Assembly: GCA_016208105.1 (NCBI GenBank)
Contig: JACQYS010000010.1
Coordinates: 62,001 to 126,000, forward strand
DNA: 64,000 nucleotides
Direction: 5' to 3'
Origin: Desulfovibrio sp.
Lineage (GTDB): Bacteria > Desulfobacterota > Desulfovibrionia > Desulfovibrionales > Desulfovibrionaceae
Of this stretch, positions 25,288-36,074 are shown piece after piece; the stretch's first letter is position 1; each line of letters starts with the position of its first letter. The notes below the pieces were generated by a model. The model was not told where the DNA came from and ran no database searches. It saw only the letters and a list, made by a program, of their open reading frames with translations. The translations under genes and the position numbers were made by a program.

Positions 25288-25935
25288 ATGAAATTCTTCC
25301 TGGACAGCGCCAGCCTAGACGAAATCAAAGCAACAAAAGACATGGGCATGCTCGACGGCGTGACCACCAACCCGAGTCTTTTCGCCAAGGAAAAGGGCGA
25401 CTGGCACAAGCTGGCCGAGGCCATCTGCAAAGAGGTCGACGGCCCGGTGAGCCTGGAGGTGGTCGGCACCACGGCCCAGGAAATGCTGGCCGAGGCCAAG
25501 GAGCTCATCAAGTTCGGGCCCAACGTGGTGGTGAAGATCCCCATGCTGCTCGAAGGCATGAAGGCCGTACGCCAGCTCAAGGCCCAGAAGATCCCGGTGA
25601 ACGTCACCCTCATCTTCCAGCCTTTGCAGGCCCTTATGGCCGCCAAGGCCGGCGCCACGTACGTGAGCCCCTTCGTGGGCCGCATCGACGCCATCGGCGG
25701 AGACGGCATGGCCATGGTGGAGGAGATCGTCACCATCTTCAACAACTACGATGTCGAAACCCAGGTGCTGGTGGCCAGCATAAGGAACCCGACTCACATC
25801 GTCCGAGCGGCCCTCATGGGAGCGGACGTTGTCACCGTGCCTTTTGCCGTGATCAAGGACCTTATCAAGCATCCTTTGACGGACGCCGGGCTTGAGACGT
25901 TTCTCAAGGACTGGGGCAAGGTTCAGAAGAGTTGA
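25288..25935 (+). CDS. fsa: Fructose-6-phosphate aldolase / transaldolase (TalC/Fsa type)
   Basis: A 215-residue small transaldolase. Family features: MKFFLDSASLDEIK and VTTNPS at the start, the Schiff-base lysine in VVVKIP (Lys83), NVTLIFQPLQALMAAKAGATYVSPFVGRIDAIGGDG, and the final segment. Phe in LIFQP replaces the Tyr often present in that position of F6P aldolases and is common in true transaldolases, so a transaldolase role in the non-oxidative pentose phosphate pathway is as likely as aldolase. GAGG lies upstream. The gene ends in a strong terminator. Confidence 0.87.
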   Translation: MKFFLDSASLDEIKATKDMGMLDGVTTNPSLFAKEKGDWHKLAEAICKEVDGPVSLEVVGTTAQEMLAEAKELIKFGPNVVVKIPMLLEGMKAVRQLKAQKIPVNVTLIFQPLQALMAAKAGATYVSPFVGRIDAIGGDGMAMVEEIVTIFNNYDVETQVLVASIRNPTHIVRAALMGADVVTVPFAVIKDLIKHPLTDAGLETFLKDWGKVQKS

Positions 25936-25958
25936 GCACGTTTGAAGCGATTTCTGCA

Positions 25959-25993
25959 AGCCGCCCAACATGGTTGTCGGGCGGCTTTTTTTT
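25959..25993 (+). terminator. Strong rho-independent terminator after the transaldolase gene
   Basis: AGCCGCCC (25959-25966) pairs with GGGCGGCT (25979-25986) around AACATGGTTGTC, followed directly by a run of seven T. Confidence 0.93.
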
Positions 25994-26312
25994 GAGTCAG
26001 CCGTTCAACAGATCATTTCGGTTTCCTGCCCCTTTTTGGAAAGGGGAGGGCAACCACGTTGCGCGCGAGGCAAAGAATCGAAAACACCTTGTGGCCCTAC
26101 TCCGTCCCGGAGCAGGGCGGCAGCCGGTTCTGCAGGGTGTGAGGCCGCAGGGGCGTGTGTTGGAGTAAAACAGCATTCCCACGGCGTCCTTTTCGTAGTA
26201 TTTAACGGATAAATTGCCTTTTTGCTCTGGGTAACAGCCTGTCAGCCGTGTAAACTTGGCGTGGTTTTTTCCGTATTCCCCGTGAGACATGCAGAGATTG
26301 AGGAGAAGGTTC
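25994..26312. other. Gene-free stretch before the AT-rich unknown gene
   Basis: No credible coding frame. Contains CCCCTTTTTGGAAAGGGG (a 7-bp stem, 26032-26049) with a GGGGAGGG octamer, and a GC-rich patch with CTCCG-TCC-CGGAG. The 3' part (26190-26300) is AT-rich and would hold the promoter of the next gene; no clear -35/-10 pair was found. Confidence 0.5.
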
Positions 26313-26774
26313 ATGGAAAGGCCGCTCTCAAAACGGATAGCAGACATTCTCACGTTGGATGTTATCGAACTTATTGGGGACGAAGCCTGTGAAGCTGTTA
26401 ACAAAATGCAAAATGACAATGACAGCGAAGAAAAAATTGTAAGTTTTATTGAGAAGAAACTATCAGAAGTCAGCGGTAAAATTGAAACAGACAGATATCA
26501 TGAGCTTCTTGATACAATTAGAAAGTCAAACAAGTATCAGGCAGACTTCATGATGTTAAAGAAAAACTTAAGGCGCGGACTTCCGGTAAGAATTGCTCGC
26601 AACCAGTGCTTCGAACTTATTGGATTGCACGGATATTCGATGATGGAAGACAAAATTGTTTCCGAGAACTTGATGAAAGGAAAAGATGTCCGGATGATTG
26701 CCAAGGCCTTGGCAGTGAAGGACTACCTTATTAAGTATTATAACGTTGATATTCCCATATTGTGGCTGAAATAG
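26313..26774 (+). CDS. Unknown 153-residue protein, AT-rich, possibly acquired
   Basis: No family recognised. The protein is all-helical in appearance, Lys/Glu/Asp-rich (SEEKIVSFIEKKLSEV, YHELLDTIRKSNKYQADFM) without Cys clusters or membrane segments. A more common start at 26289 exists, but ATG 26313 has AGGAGAAGG exactly upstream, so it is chosen. The base composition (many AAA, ATT, GAA codons) is clearly lower in GC than all neighbours, which fits recent transfer. It is the only likely gene between the transaldolase and adenine deaminase, 0.8 kb from the dif-like site. Confidence 0.7.
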   Translation: MERPLSKRIADILTLDVIELIGDEACEAVNKMQNDNDSEEKIVSFIEKKLSEVSGKIETDRYHELLDTIRKSNKYQADFMMLKKNLRRGLPVRIARNQCFELIGLHGYSMMEDKIVSENLMKGKDVRMIAKALAVKDYLIKYYNVDIPILWLK

Positions 26775-27426
26775 TGATGGATGTAAGCCGTTTAACTGTG
26801 ATGATCTGCGTCTAGAGAACCTGTCTGCTGCCGTCAGTAATGAGAATCGCTGCATTATTCGCTGAGAAAATGTAAAGTGACCCTTTAATTGTCTGGAAAG
26901 GGATATTCGTATTCATAAGAATTTCAAGAGACAACGTTGTAAATATCCCGCCAGATAAAGATGAACCATCATTGAGAAGCGGTCAGTGTATCATTTTTCT
27001 GCGTTCCGGTCAGCGGCCGTATCGGCCGGGGAAAACAAGGCTCAAAAATAGTCCAGGATGCGTTCTGGGGCAAAAGTATGTCTCTTCGTTAGCCGTCGGG
27101 GCCAGGACGTGTCCTGGGTCGTTTTTGGAGAAAAGAGGGGGTTGGCATAAAATAGTGGTTTTGGATGTGGTTTTGAAGTCTCGGTTGCCTCGGTTGGGAG
27201 GAGTCTAGGTGGCGAACATAGGTCCTGGAACTACTACGAACGTGCTTTGCCGCATTTGGGCTGTGGGGTAGTTCTCCGTTTCTGTCTCGGGATGAACCGC
27301 CGGTGCCCATGGCGGGATGTTCGTTGTTGATCGTCCAGAGCCTCAATGTGGAGAATCGTGCCAAGGGGGTCTGGGTCTTTGTGAAGATCATGTTGGTGGT
27401 TGGGACTTCTGTATCTTGACTGAAGA

Positions 27427-27466
27427 AGCCCTGGAACGCGTCACTGTTCCGGGGCTGTTTTTGTTT
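27427..27466 (+). terminator. Orphan terminator on the + strand
   Basis: AGCCCTGGAAC (27427-27437) and GTTCCGGGGCT (27446-27456) pair with one G-U, followed by GTTTTTGTTT. No protein gene ends nearby on this strand; the last + gene stops 650 bp upstream. Confidence 0.75.
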
Positions 27467-27571
27467 ATCGTGTCGTGAGCAGGGGCCTTCCGACTCCAAA
27501 AGTTCTTTGGAGGTGTGTTCGTGGAAGTGTCCGGAATTGTTGAAGAGCACCCCTTCCGAGCGTATGATTTA

Positions 27572-27599
27572 TTGTCTCATAATGTAAATTATGTAAACT
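27572..27599 (+). other. dif: dif-like XerC/XerD recombination site
   Basis: A 28-bp site with an 11-bp XerC-type arm TTGTCTCATAA, a 6-bp centre TGTAAA and an 11-bp XerD-type arm TTATGTAAACT. Against E. coli dif (recalled from memory) 20 of 28 positions match, and 16 of 17 in the block from CATAA to TTATGT. It lies in a gene-free stretch in the centre of the window, and KOPS-like octamers point to it from both sides. Function as the chromosome-dimer resolution site is inferred. Confidence 0.85.
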
Positions 27600-27733
27600 T
27601 TAATAAATAACGAAGGGGCTCGAAAGGGCGCGGCGCACCCTGTGAAAGGTGCTCGCTTTCCCCTCTCCTCGTAAAACGGGCCAGGATCGATTCTGTTGGG
27701 ATTTGCCTGGTTCTCTGTCAGGCGATCAGAGAA

Positions 27734-29473
27734 TCACAGCCACAGGTCGACGATTTCAAACTTGCCCACGTCGACCAGTCCCTTGTCGGTAAGTCTCAGC
27801 TCCGGGATCACTGGCAAGGAAGAAAAGGACATGGCCATGAACGGATGTGTGTACACGTCGGGATTAATGGCCACTGCTTTGAATGCGGCTCTCAGCCGTT
27901 CATACTCGTCAACGACGGTTTCCAGGGGCTTGAGGCTCATGAGCCCGGCCAAAGGAAGTTCGAGAAGCGCCAGGATCTTTCCATCGCAGGCGATGCAGTA
28001 GCCTCCCCCGGCCTTGGCCAGGGTGTTTCCGGCCAGGGCCATGTCTTCGTCCGACACTCCGGCAACGATGAGGTTGTGCGAGTCGTGGGCCACTGTTCCC
28101 GCCAGGGCGCCCCGCGCCAGGCCGAGCCCGTGCATGAATCCCAGGCCGATGTTGCCGTTCTTGCCGTGGCGCTCCACCACGGCCAGTTTCACCAGGTCTT
28201 TTTCCGGGTCCGCCTGGGCCATGCCGTTACTGAAAGCCGGGCGCATGCGCATGGCCTTGGTGGTTATCTGTCCGGGGATCACGCCGATGCAACGAACTTC
28301 ATCCTTCACTTTAACAATTTCAAAGTCCGCAGCAGAGAGTTTTCCTTCGGAACAGCTTATATGGACTGTATTTTTTGCCTCAACCGGGCCTGACGGCCCG
28401 AAAGTGATCTCCGAAACATCCGTGCCCGCCAAATAGGCTTTCCAGACGGCGAACGTGTCCAGATCGTCCAGGATGACCAGGTCGGCCCGGTATCCTGGGG
28501 CCACGGCCCCCCTTCCCCGCATGCCGAAATGGCGTGCGGTGTTGATGCTGGCCATCTGGATGGCCCTGATGGGCTCCATGCCCAGGCCCACGGCCATGCG
28601 CACGTTCTGGTCCATATGGCCGTGTTCGGTCAGGTCGAAGGGGTCCCTGTCGTCGCAGACAAGGGAAATATTTTGCGAATTGAAGCGGTTGGACGCGGCG
28701 ATCAGGTCCTTGAGGTTCTTTTCGTCGCTGCCTTCGCGCATAAACAGGTGCATGCCCTTGCGCAGCTTCTCCATGGCTTCTTCAAGATCCGTGCATTCGT
28801 GGTCGGAGCTGGGACCAGCCAGAATATAGGCGTTGAGCGCCTTTCCCGAAAGCTGGGGGGCGTGCCCGTCCACAACCGCGCAGGAACAGGCAGCTATCTT
28901 GGCCAGCACGGCGGGGTCTTTGGCCAGCACCCCGGGATAGTTCATGAGTTCCGCCAAACCGAGCACCCTGCTCAGGTTCTCCAGAACCAGGCGTTCAACG
29001 TCCTCGGCAGTCACCTCGGCCCCGGAGGTCTCCATGTTCGTGGCCGGAACGCAGCTGGAGGCCATGATGTAGAAGCTCAAGGGGCAATCCTTGGTAAGCT
29101 CCAGCATGTTCTCGATGCCTTCGCGGCCAAGGACGTTGGCTATCTCGTGCGGGTCCCACACCACGGCGCAGGTGCCGTGCGGGGCGGCCGCCCGGGCGAA
29201 TTCCCAGGGGGTGAGCAGGGTCGATTCGATGTGGATATGCCCGTCGATCAGCCCCGGAGATACGTGTCGCCCCTGGCAGTCAATGATTTTGTCGGCCTGA
29301 TAGTCCCCGAAACCTATGATGATGCCGTCGGCTATGGCGATGTCCGCGTCGTGGATGTCGCCTGAGAGCACGTTCACCAGACGGGCGTTTTTTAGAAGCA
29401 TGTCAGCCCGAATATCGCCCAGAGCCAACCCTATTTTTCTGGTAATAGCCGCTACAGGAGCGCTCAGATGCAT
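27734..29473 (-). CDS. ade: Adenine deaminase
   Basis: A 579-residue amidohydrolase-superfamily adenine deaminase (adenine to hypoxanthine) of purine salvage. Motifs: the metal ligands in LIDGHIHIESTLLTP, VVWDPHEIANVLG, the EGSDEKNL region, and VCDDRDPFDLTEHGHMD; the C-terminal domain has HDSHNLIVAG. ATG at 29473 has GAGAGG six bases upstream, better than the ATGs at 29488 and 29497, so it is used. Divergent from yedF, 122 bp apart. Confidence 0.92.
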   Translation of the reverse strand: MHLSAPVAAITRKIGLALGDIRADMLLKNARLVNVLSGDIHDADIAIADGIIIGFGDYQADKIIDCQGRHVSPGLIDGHIHIESTLLTPWEFARAAAPHGTCAVVWDPHEIANVLGREGIENMLELTKDCPLSFYIMASSCVPATNMETSGAEVTAEDVERLVLENLSRVLGLAELMNYPGVLAKDPAVLAKIAACSCAVVDGHAPQLSGKALNAYILAGPSSDHECTDLEEAMEKLRKGMHLFMREGSDEKNLKDLIAASNRFNSQNISLVCDDRDPFDLTEHGHMDQNVRMAVGLGMEPIRAIQMASINTARHFGMRGRGAVAPGYRADLVILDDLDTFAVWKAYLAGTDVSEITFGPSGPVEAKNTVHISCSEGKLSAADFEIVKVKDEVRCIGVIPGQITTKAMRMRPAFSNGMAQADPEKDLVKLAVVERHGKNGNIGLGFMHGLGLARGALAGTVAHDSHNLIVAGVSDEDMALAGNTLAKAGGGYCIACDGKILALLELPLAGLMSLKPLETVVDEYERLRAAFKAVAINPDVYTHPFMAMSFSSLPVIPELRLTDKGLVDVGKFEIVDLWL

Positions 29474-29594
29474 GGGAACCTCTCTCATGTGCTTCATCGA
29501 CCGTCTTCACGAAGACCGTCCGTACATATCAGGCTATACTATTTGACCCATCGGGTACTGTCCATGGTAATCACCTGACAAAAGGATGGATTAA

Positions 29595-30218
29595 ATGAGC
29601 GAACAAACCCTCGATTGCCTGGGCATGACCTGCCCCCAACCCCTGGTGGCATGCCGCAACTGCATTGAAAGCTACCACCCGGATACGCTGAAGGTTCTTG
29701 TGGACGACGAGGCCGCGCTGGAAAACGTCACCCGCTACCTCACCTCAAGCGGATACGAGCCGCGAAGCGTTAAGGACGGCCGAGCCTGGGTCATCACAGC
29801 CACTCGGGGGCCAGACGCTGGCCAGAAGAAGGCTCCGGCGGTCGAGGACTTTCCATGCCCGGTTCCATCCAAAAGCGAAATCCAGCGGATTGTGGTGTTT
29901 CTCACCGCCGACATCATCGGACGCGGCGACGACGAGCTTGGCGGCAAGCTCATGGGCAACTTCCTGAAAACCTTGCCGGAACTTGGTAAGGAATTGTGGC
30001 GGGTGGTGATGGTCAATGCCGCCGTGAAGCTCTCAGCAGCGGGAAATGCGAACCTCGAGGCCTTGCGCGCCCTGGAAGCTCAGGGGGTGAGCATCCTGGT
30101 GTGCGGAACATGCCTTGAGTTCTTCGGACTGTTGGACAAGCGCGCCGTAGGCCAGACCACCAACATGCTGGATGTGGTCACCAGCCTGCAGCTGGCCAGC
30201 AAAGTTATCAATATATAA
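29595..30218 (+). CDS. yedF: YedF-type protein (TusA-like plus DsrE-like domain)
   Basis: A 207-residue fusion. Residues 4-75 are a TusA/SirA domain with LDCLGMTCPQPLVACR, the CPQP motif carrying the sulfur-transfer cysteine. Residues about 95-207 are a DsrE/F-like domain (IVVFLTADIIGRGDDELGGKLMGNFLKTLPE, then ILVCGTCLEFFG with its cysteine). This architecture is the TIGR03527 'selenium metabolism protein YedF', found mostly in organisms that use selenium and near selenium genes. The role in selenium trafficking is suggested, not shown. It is relevant because a candidate selenoprotein with the same TusA fold is encoded at 48.3-48.5 kb. Confidence 0.87.
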   Translation: MSEQTLDCLGMTCPQPLVACRNCIESYHPDTLKVLVDDEAALENVTRYLTSSGYEPRSVKDGRAWVITATRGPDAGQKKAPAVEDFPCPVPSKSEIQRIVVFLTADIIGRGDDELGGKLMGNFLKTLPELGKELWRVVMVNAAVKLSAAGNANLEALRALEAQGVSILVCGTCLEFFGLLDKRAVGQTTNMLDVVTSLQLASKVINI

Positions 30219-30336
30219 GGTATTTTTGTCGTCGCCCGGGCTTGGCGGCGGCCTGGTCCTTGAACGGGCGCCAGTCTGTATATTCCCTGGTCAAAAGGGC
30301 TGGCGCCGGTTTCAATCCCGTATTATTGGGCTCTGG

Positions 30337-31122
30337 ATGCGCCCAATTCCCCCCTCCCCTGCTCCTGCTTCGTCATCCGGCCCGGCTGGAATGCGCCTGA
30401 ACAAGGCCCTGGCCCAGGCCGGTGTGTGCTCGCGCCGTGGCGCCGACGACCTGATCCGTTCCGGCCGGGTGACGGTGAACGGCCAACCGGCCGATCTCGG
30501 AACTCAAGTTCATCCCGGCCAGGACGACATCCGCGTGGACAACAAGCCCATAGCTTCGCCCGCGTCCGATACGGATCTCTATTACGTTCTCAACAAGCCC
30601 GTTGAAACAGTCACCACGGTCAAGGACCCCGAGGGCAGGCGCACCGTCCTGGAGATTCTGGGCGAGGAGGCCTTGCGGCGGCGGATATTTCCCGTGGGCA
30701 GGCTGGACTATTTTTCGGAAGGGCTTCTTATTCTCACCACGGACGGGGAACTGGCCAACCGGCTCATGCACCCGCGCTGGCATTTGCCAAAGCTCTATTG
30801 GGTGACGCTTCGCGGCGAGGTGCAAGAAAATGCGCTTACGCAAATGCGCTCCGGCATGACCCTGGCCGAGGGTGAACGCCTCGCCCCGGTGAAGGCCAGG
30901 ATCGTTGGCAAAGACCCCAGGGGCACGGTTCTGGAAATGGAACTCATCCAGGGCGTGAACCGCCAGATCAGGCGCATGTGCCGCGACCTGGGGCTCACCA
31001 TCTTGAAGCTCGTGCGCATAAGCCAGGGGCCACTCAAGCTCGGGAAACTGCCCGTCGGTAAATACAGGCCTCTTCTTCCAGAAGAGGTTGCCGCTCTGAG
31101 GGCAGCAGTGGATTTGCGCTAG
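30337..31122 (+). CDS. Pseudouridine synthase, RsuA/RluB family
   Basis: A 261-residue pseudouridine synthase modifying 23S or 16S rRNA. An N-terminal S4 RNA-binding domain (MRLNKALAQAGVCSRRGADDLIRSGRVTVNG) is followed by the catalytic domain with the Asp in FPVGRLDYFSEGLLILTTDG and GVNRQIRRMCRDLGL. This is RluB/RsuA type. Start uncertain: ATG at 30337 gives a 18-residue Pro/Ser-rich leader before the S4 domain; ATG 30391 starts right at the S4 domain but has no ribosome site. It converges on the lipoprotein gene; a palindrome separates them. Confidence 0.87.
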   Translation: MRPIPPSPAPASSSGPAGMRLNKALAQAGVCSRRGADDLIRSGRVTVNGQPADLGTQVHPGQDDIRVDNKPIASPASDTDLYYVLNKPVETVTTVKDPEGRRTVLEILGEEALRRRIFPVGRLDYFSEGLLILTTDGELANRLMHPRWHLPKLYWVTLRGEVQENALTQMRSGMTLAEGERLAPVKARIVGKDPRGTVLEMELIQGVNRQIRRMCRDLGLTILKLVRISQGPLKLGKLPVGKYRPLLPEEVAALRAAVDLR

Positions 31123-31186
31123 TGTGAGGTCCGCGAAATCCGTTCACACGGCCTGGGCGTGCAAAACAAGAGAACCATTGCAATAA

Positions 31187-31218
31187 ATTTTGAAAAACAT
31201 GTGCATGTTTTTCAAAAT
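31187..31218. terminator. Perfect 15-bp inverted repeat between convergent genes
   Basis: ATTTTGAAAAACATG and CATGTTTTTCAAAAT are exact reverse complements around TG. The T-rich arms give U-runs on either strand, so it can stop both the pseudouridine synthase transcript and the lipoprotein transcript. Confidence 0.75.
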
Positions 31219-31225
31219 CGCTACG

Positions 31226-32203
31226 CTAGTTGAGCGGCAGCTTGGCGGCCTCTCTGCCCAAGGCGGCCATTTTCCTGGCCCGTGCCGCGCTTTTCTCCAC
31301 GGAGCTTCTGGCCTGGGGTTCCTTGATGTTCAGCTGCACCGTGTCAAGGGATGTGGCGGCCTCGTCCAGGCGTTCCGACAGACGCTGCATCTCGGCCCTG
31401 GCGTCTTTCGCACCCTGTCTGCCCACGATCTCGACGAGCCCCGCACACGCCTCCAGCGCCCGGTTCACGTTCCGGACATAGGTGTTGCCGAGAAACCCTT
31501 TCTCCTGGGTGGTGATGCCTGTCGCGGAGCTGGACCACGCCGCTGTTTCCGTTGCCAGGCGGCTGAGTCCGTCCTTTTCGCGCTCCAGGGCCTTTTTGTA
31601 GGTCTGGCGAAGGTATGCCCCGGTGTCGCCTGCCGAGGCCTGGCTGAATTTTGCCTTGTCGCCGATGTTCAGTGAAGTGAACATCGTGTTGAAATCCTTT
31701 ATGTATCTTTCAACGGTTCCCGCTTCCGCCACGCCGACCAGCTCCACGCGGCCAAATCCCGTCAAGGCGATGATGCTGTAGTATTCCAGCCCCTGCCCGT
31801 CGCGAGGCGACAGCCAATAGGAGAGCACGCGCGAGGTGGTGTCCAGAAGAGCCTGTTTCAGCTGGTATTTATCAGGACTCACGGTCCACAGTTCGGAAAA
31901 CTCCAGGTTCTTGTCCTTGGACATGATGTCCAGAACGCCCTGCGGGGTGGGATCCATGATTTCGCGCATCACAAGCGTGGGGTAGCCTTTCCCCGTGGCG
32001 GCCGCGTTCTTGTGGGCCAGCACGCCCACTCGCCCACCCTCGCCCCCGGCCTTCTGGGCCACGGACCAGTCCGGGGGGAGCTTTATGCTGAAGGAACCGT
32101 CCGCGGCCGTGAAGCTGTCGCTGGAATCGCCCCCGGGCATAAGGGGTACGCCTGCGCAGGCGCCAAGCATAAGACAGGAAAACAGAACCAATAGAATACG
32201 CAT
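31226..32203 (-). CDS. Putative lipoprotein, function unknown
   Basis: A 325-residue exported protein: MRILLVLFSCLMLGAC is a signal peptide with a lipobox LGAC, so it is lipid-anchored. Then a domain with FTAADGSFSIKLPPDWSVAQK and LSPRDGQGLEYYSIIALTGF, a pattern like the small 'PsbP-like/DUF' sensor-type beta domains but not enough to name a family. The C-terminal 100 residues are helical (QKEKGFLGNTYVRNVNRALEACAGLVEIV). ATG 32203 has GAGGAG upstream. It faces the rtcB gene across 81 bp. Not recognised. Confidence 0.75.
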   Translation of the reverse strand: MRILLVLFSCLMLGACAGVPLMPGGDSSDSFTAADGSFSIKLPPDWSVAQKAGGEGGRVGVLAHKNAAATGKGYPTLVMREIMDPTPQGVLDIMSKDKNLEFSELWTVSPDKYQLKQALLDTTSRVLSYWLSPRDGQGLEYYSIIALTGFGRVELVGVAEAGTVERYIKDFNTMFTSLNIGDKAKFSQASAGDTGAYLRQTYKKALEREKDGLSRLATETAAWSSSATGITTQEKGFLGNTYVRNVNRALEACAGLVEIVGRQGAKDARAEMQRLSERLDEAATSLDTVQLNIKEPQARSSVEKSAARARKMAALGREAAKLPLN

Positions 32204-32284
32204 TGTTTCGTCTCCTCGGGAGAGTGGCAATGCGCCCGTGTCTGGCTTTTTGTCAAGAGCTGGCAAAAGGTGTACTGCGTCAGC

Positions 32285-33715
32285 ATGGATATGGACCTCT
32301 TGGAACGCATCGATGCCTGGCGCTGGCAGTACAGACAGCGGGGGACGATGCTCGTCCAGGCCGTGGTGTTCGGCTCCAGGGACATCGTGCGCGCCCTGGA
32401 CGACTCCGCCGCCCGCCAGATAGCCAATGTGGCCTGCCTGCCGGGCATCGTGGAAGCCGCTTACGCCATGCCGGACGCCCATACGGGGTACGGCTTTCCC
32501 ATAGGGGGCGTGGCCGCCTTCGACCCGGACCAGGGCGGAATAGTGTCCGCCGGAGGCGTCGGCTACGACATAGCCTGCGGCGTGCGGACCATCACCACGG
32601 GCATTTCTGAGGCCGACATCCGTCCTGTTCTGGAAAGGCTCTGCGACCGGCTTTTCGCCAGCGTGCCGGCGGGGGTCGGGAAAACCGGTTCCCTTGTGCT
32701 CAAGGGCAAGGACATGGACGCCATGCTGGATGGCGGCGCGGTATGGGCCATCCGCAAGGGCTTCGGGGAAAAGGCCGATCTGGAACATACGGAAGACTCC
32801 GGCCGGGCCCAGGGTGCTGATCCGTCCCTGGTTTCGGACCAGGCCAAGAAGCGCCAGCTCGCGCAGACAGGCACCCTCGGCTCCGGGAACCACTACCTGG
32901 AAATCCAGCTTGTCGAAGAACTCTTCGACAAAAAAGCCGCCCAGGTCTACGGAATCTCCCAGGGTGAGGTGGTTGTGAGCATCCACTGCGGATCGCGCGG
33001 GCTAGGCCACCAGGTAGCATCGGACTATCTGGACAGGATGCTTAAAGAAGCCCCCAAGCACGGCCTTGCCCTGCCCGATCCCGAACTGGCCTGCGCGCCC
33101 ATTCTCTCCACGCTTGGGCAGGAGTACCTGGCCGCCATGCGCGCGGGAATCAACTGCGCCCTGGCCAATCGCCAGGTTCTCACCCATCTCGTGCGCCAGG
33201 TATTGGCGGAGTTCTTTCCAACCCTCAGGGCGCGGCTTCTTTTCGACGTGTCCCACAACACCTGCAAGGAAGAAACCCACCTGGTCAAAGGCAAGCCCCG
33301 CAATCTTTTCGTGCACCGCAAAGGCGCCACCAGGGCCTGGGGGCCGTCCCACCCCGGCCTGCCCGCGTGGCTTCGCGGCGCCGGGCAGCCCATGCTGGTG
33401 GGCGGCAGCATGGGGACGGCCTCCTATATCCTTGCCGGCACGGATCTTTCGCTTGAGCGCTCCTTTGGCTCGGCCTGCCACGGAGCGGGCAGGAGCATGT
33501 CCCGGTCCCAGGCGCTGAAGCGTTTTCCAGGCCGGGAGGTCATTGAATCCTTGGCCAGAAATGGAGTAATCATAAGGGCCCACGGGTACAAGGGGGTGAG
33601 CGAGGAGGCTCCGGGCGCCTATAAAAACATAGACGCCGTGGTGGAAAGCGCCGTGGGTGCGGGGCTGGCCTCCAAGGTCGCCCGGCTGCGTCCGCTCGCG
33701 TGTGTGAAGGGGTAA
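32285..33715 (+). CDS. rtcB: RNA-splicing ligase RtcB
   Basis: A 476-residue RtcB, which joins 2',3'-cyclic phosphate or 3'-phosphate RNA ends to 5'-OH ends using GTP and Mn2+. Motifs: YAMPDAHTGYGFPIGGVAAFD, GGVGYDIACGVRTI (the metal-binding Cys), GTLGSGNHYLEIQ, the HCGSRGLGHQV metal histidines, SHNTCKEE, and the guanylated histidine region in SACHGAGRSMSRSQA. A GTG at 32270 is an alternative start. The following histidine-kinase gene begins 26 bp later. No archease or RtcA lies next to it. Confidence 0.93.
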   Translation: MDMDLLERIDAWRWQYRQRGTMLVQAVVFGSRDIVRALDDSAARQIANVACLPGIVEAAYAMPDAHTGYGFPIGGVAAFDPDQGGIVSAGGVGYDIACGVRTITTGISEADIRPVLERLCDRLFASVPAGVGKTGSLVLKGKDMDAMLDGGAVWAIRKGFGEKADLEHTEDSGRAQGADPSLVSDQAKKRQLAQTGTLGSGNHYLEIQLVEELFDKKAAQVYGISQGEVVVSIHCGSRGLGHQVASDYLDRMLKEAPKHGLALPDPELACAPILSTLGQEYLAAMRAGINCALANRQVLTHLVRQVLAEFFPTLRARLLFDVSHNTCKEETHLVKGKPRNLFVHRKGATRAWGPSHPGLPAWLRGAGQPMLVGGSMGTASYILAGTDLSLERSFGSACHGAGRSMSRSQALKRFPGREVIESLARNGVIIRAHGYKGVSEEAPGAYKNIDAVVESAVGAGLASKVARLRPLACVKG

Positions 33716-33741
33716 GGTTGCAATAGCTCGGGAAGCTGATA

Positions 33742-36051
<2,310 letters not shown>

Positions 36052-36074
36052 CGTCCGTTTTGCCCCGCCCCCCC

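Larger units (their letters stand above)
26775..27733. other. 959-bp gene-poor stretch containing an orphan terminator and the dif-like site
   Basis: ORFs here (78 codons +, 153 codons -, others shorter) have no ribosome site, no recognisable product and unusual composition, so no gene is called. The segment 27100-27420 on the + strand is T/G-rich and ends in a clean terminator at 27427, so an untranslated transcript is possible. At 27551-27619 lies the dif-like site between CCCCTTC and GAAGGGG flanks. Confidence 0.6.

Noticed and set aside
27089-27550. 153-codon ORF on the minus strand
   Set aside because: Low-complexity Ser/Arg/Thr-rich translation with no family features; it runs through the orphan terminator.
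25994-27733. Integrated XerC/D-dependent element (IMEX)
   Set aside because: Only one dif-like site and no integrase, replication or phage gene; kept only as a question.
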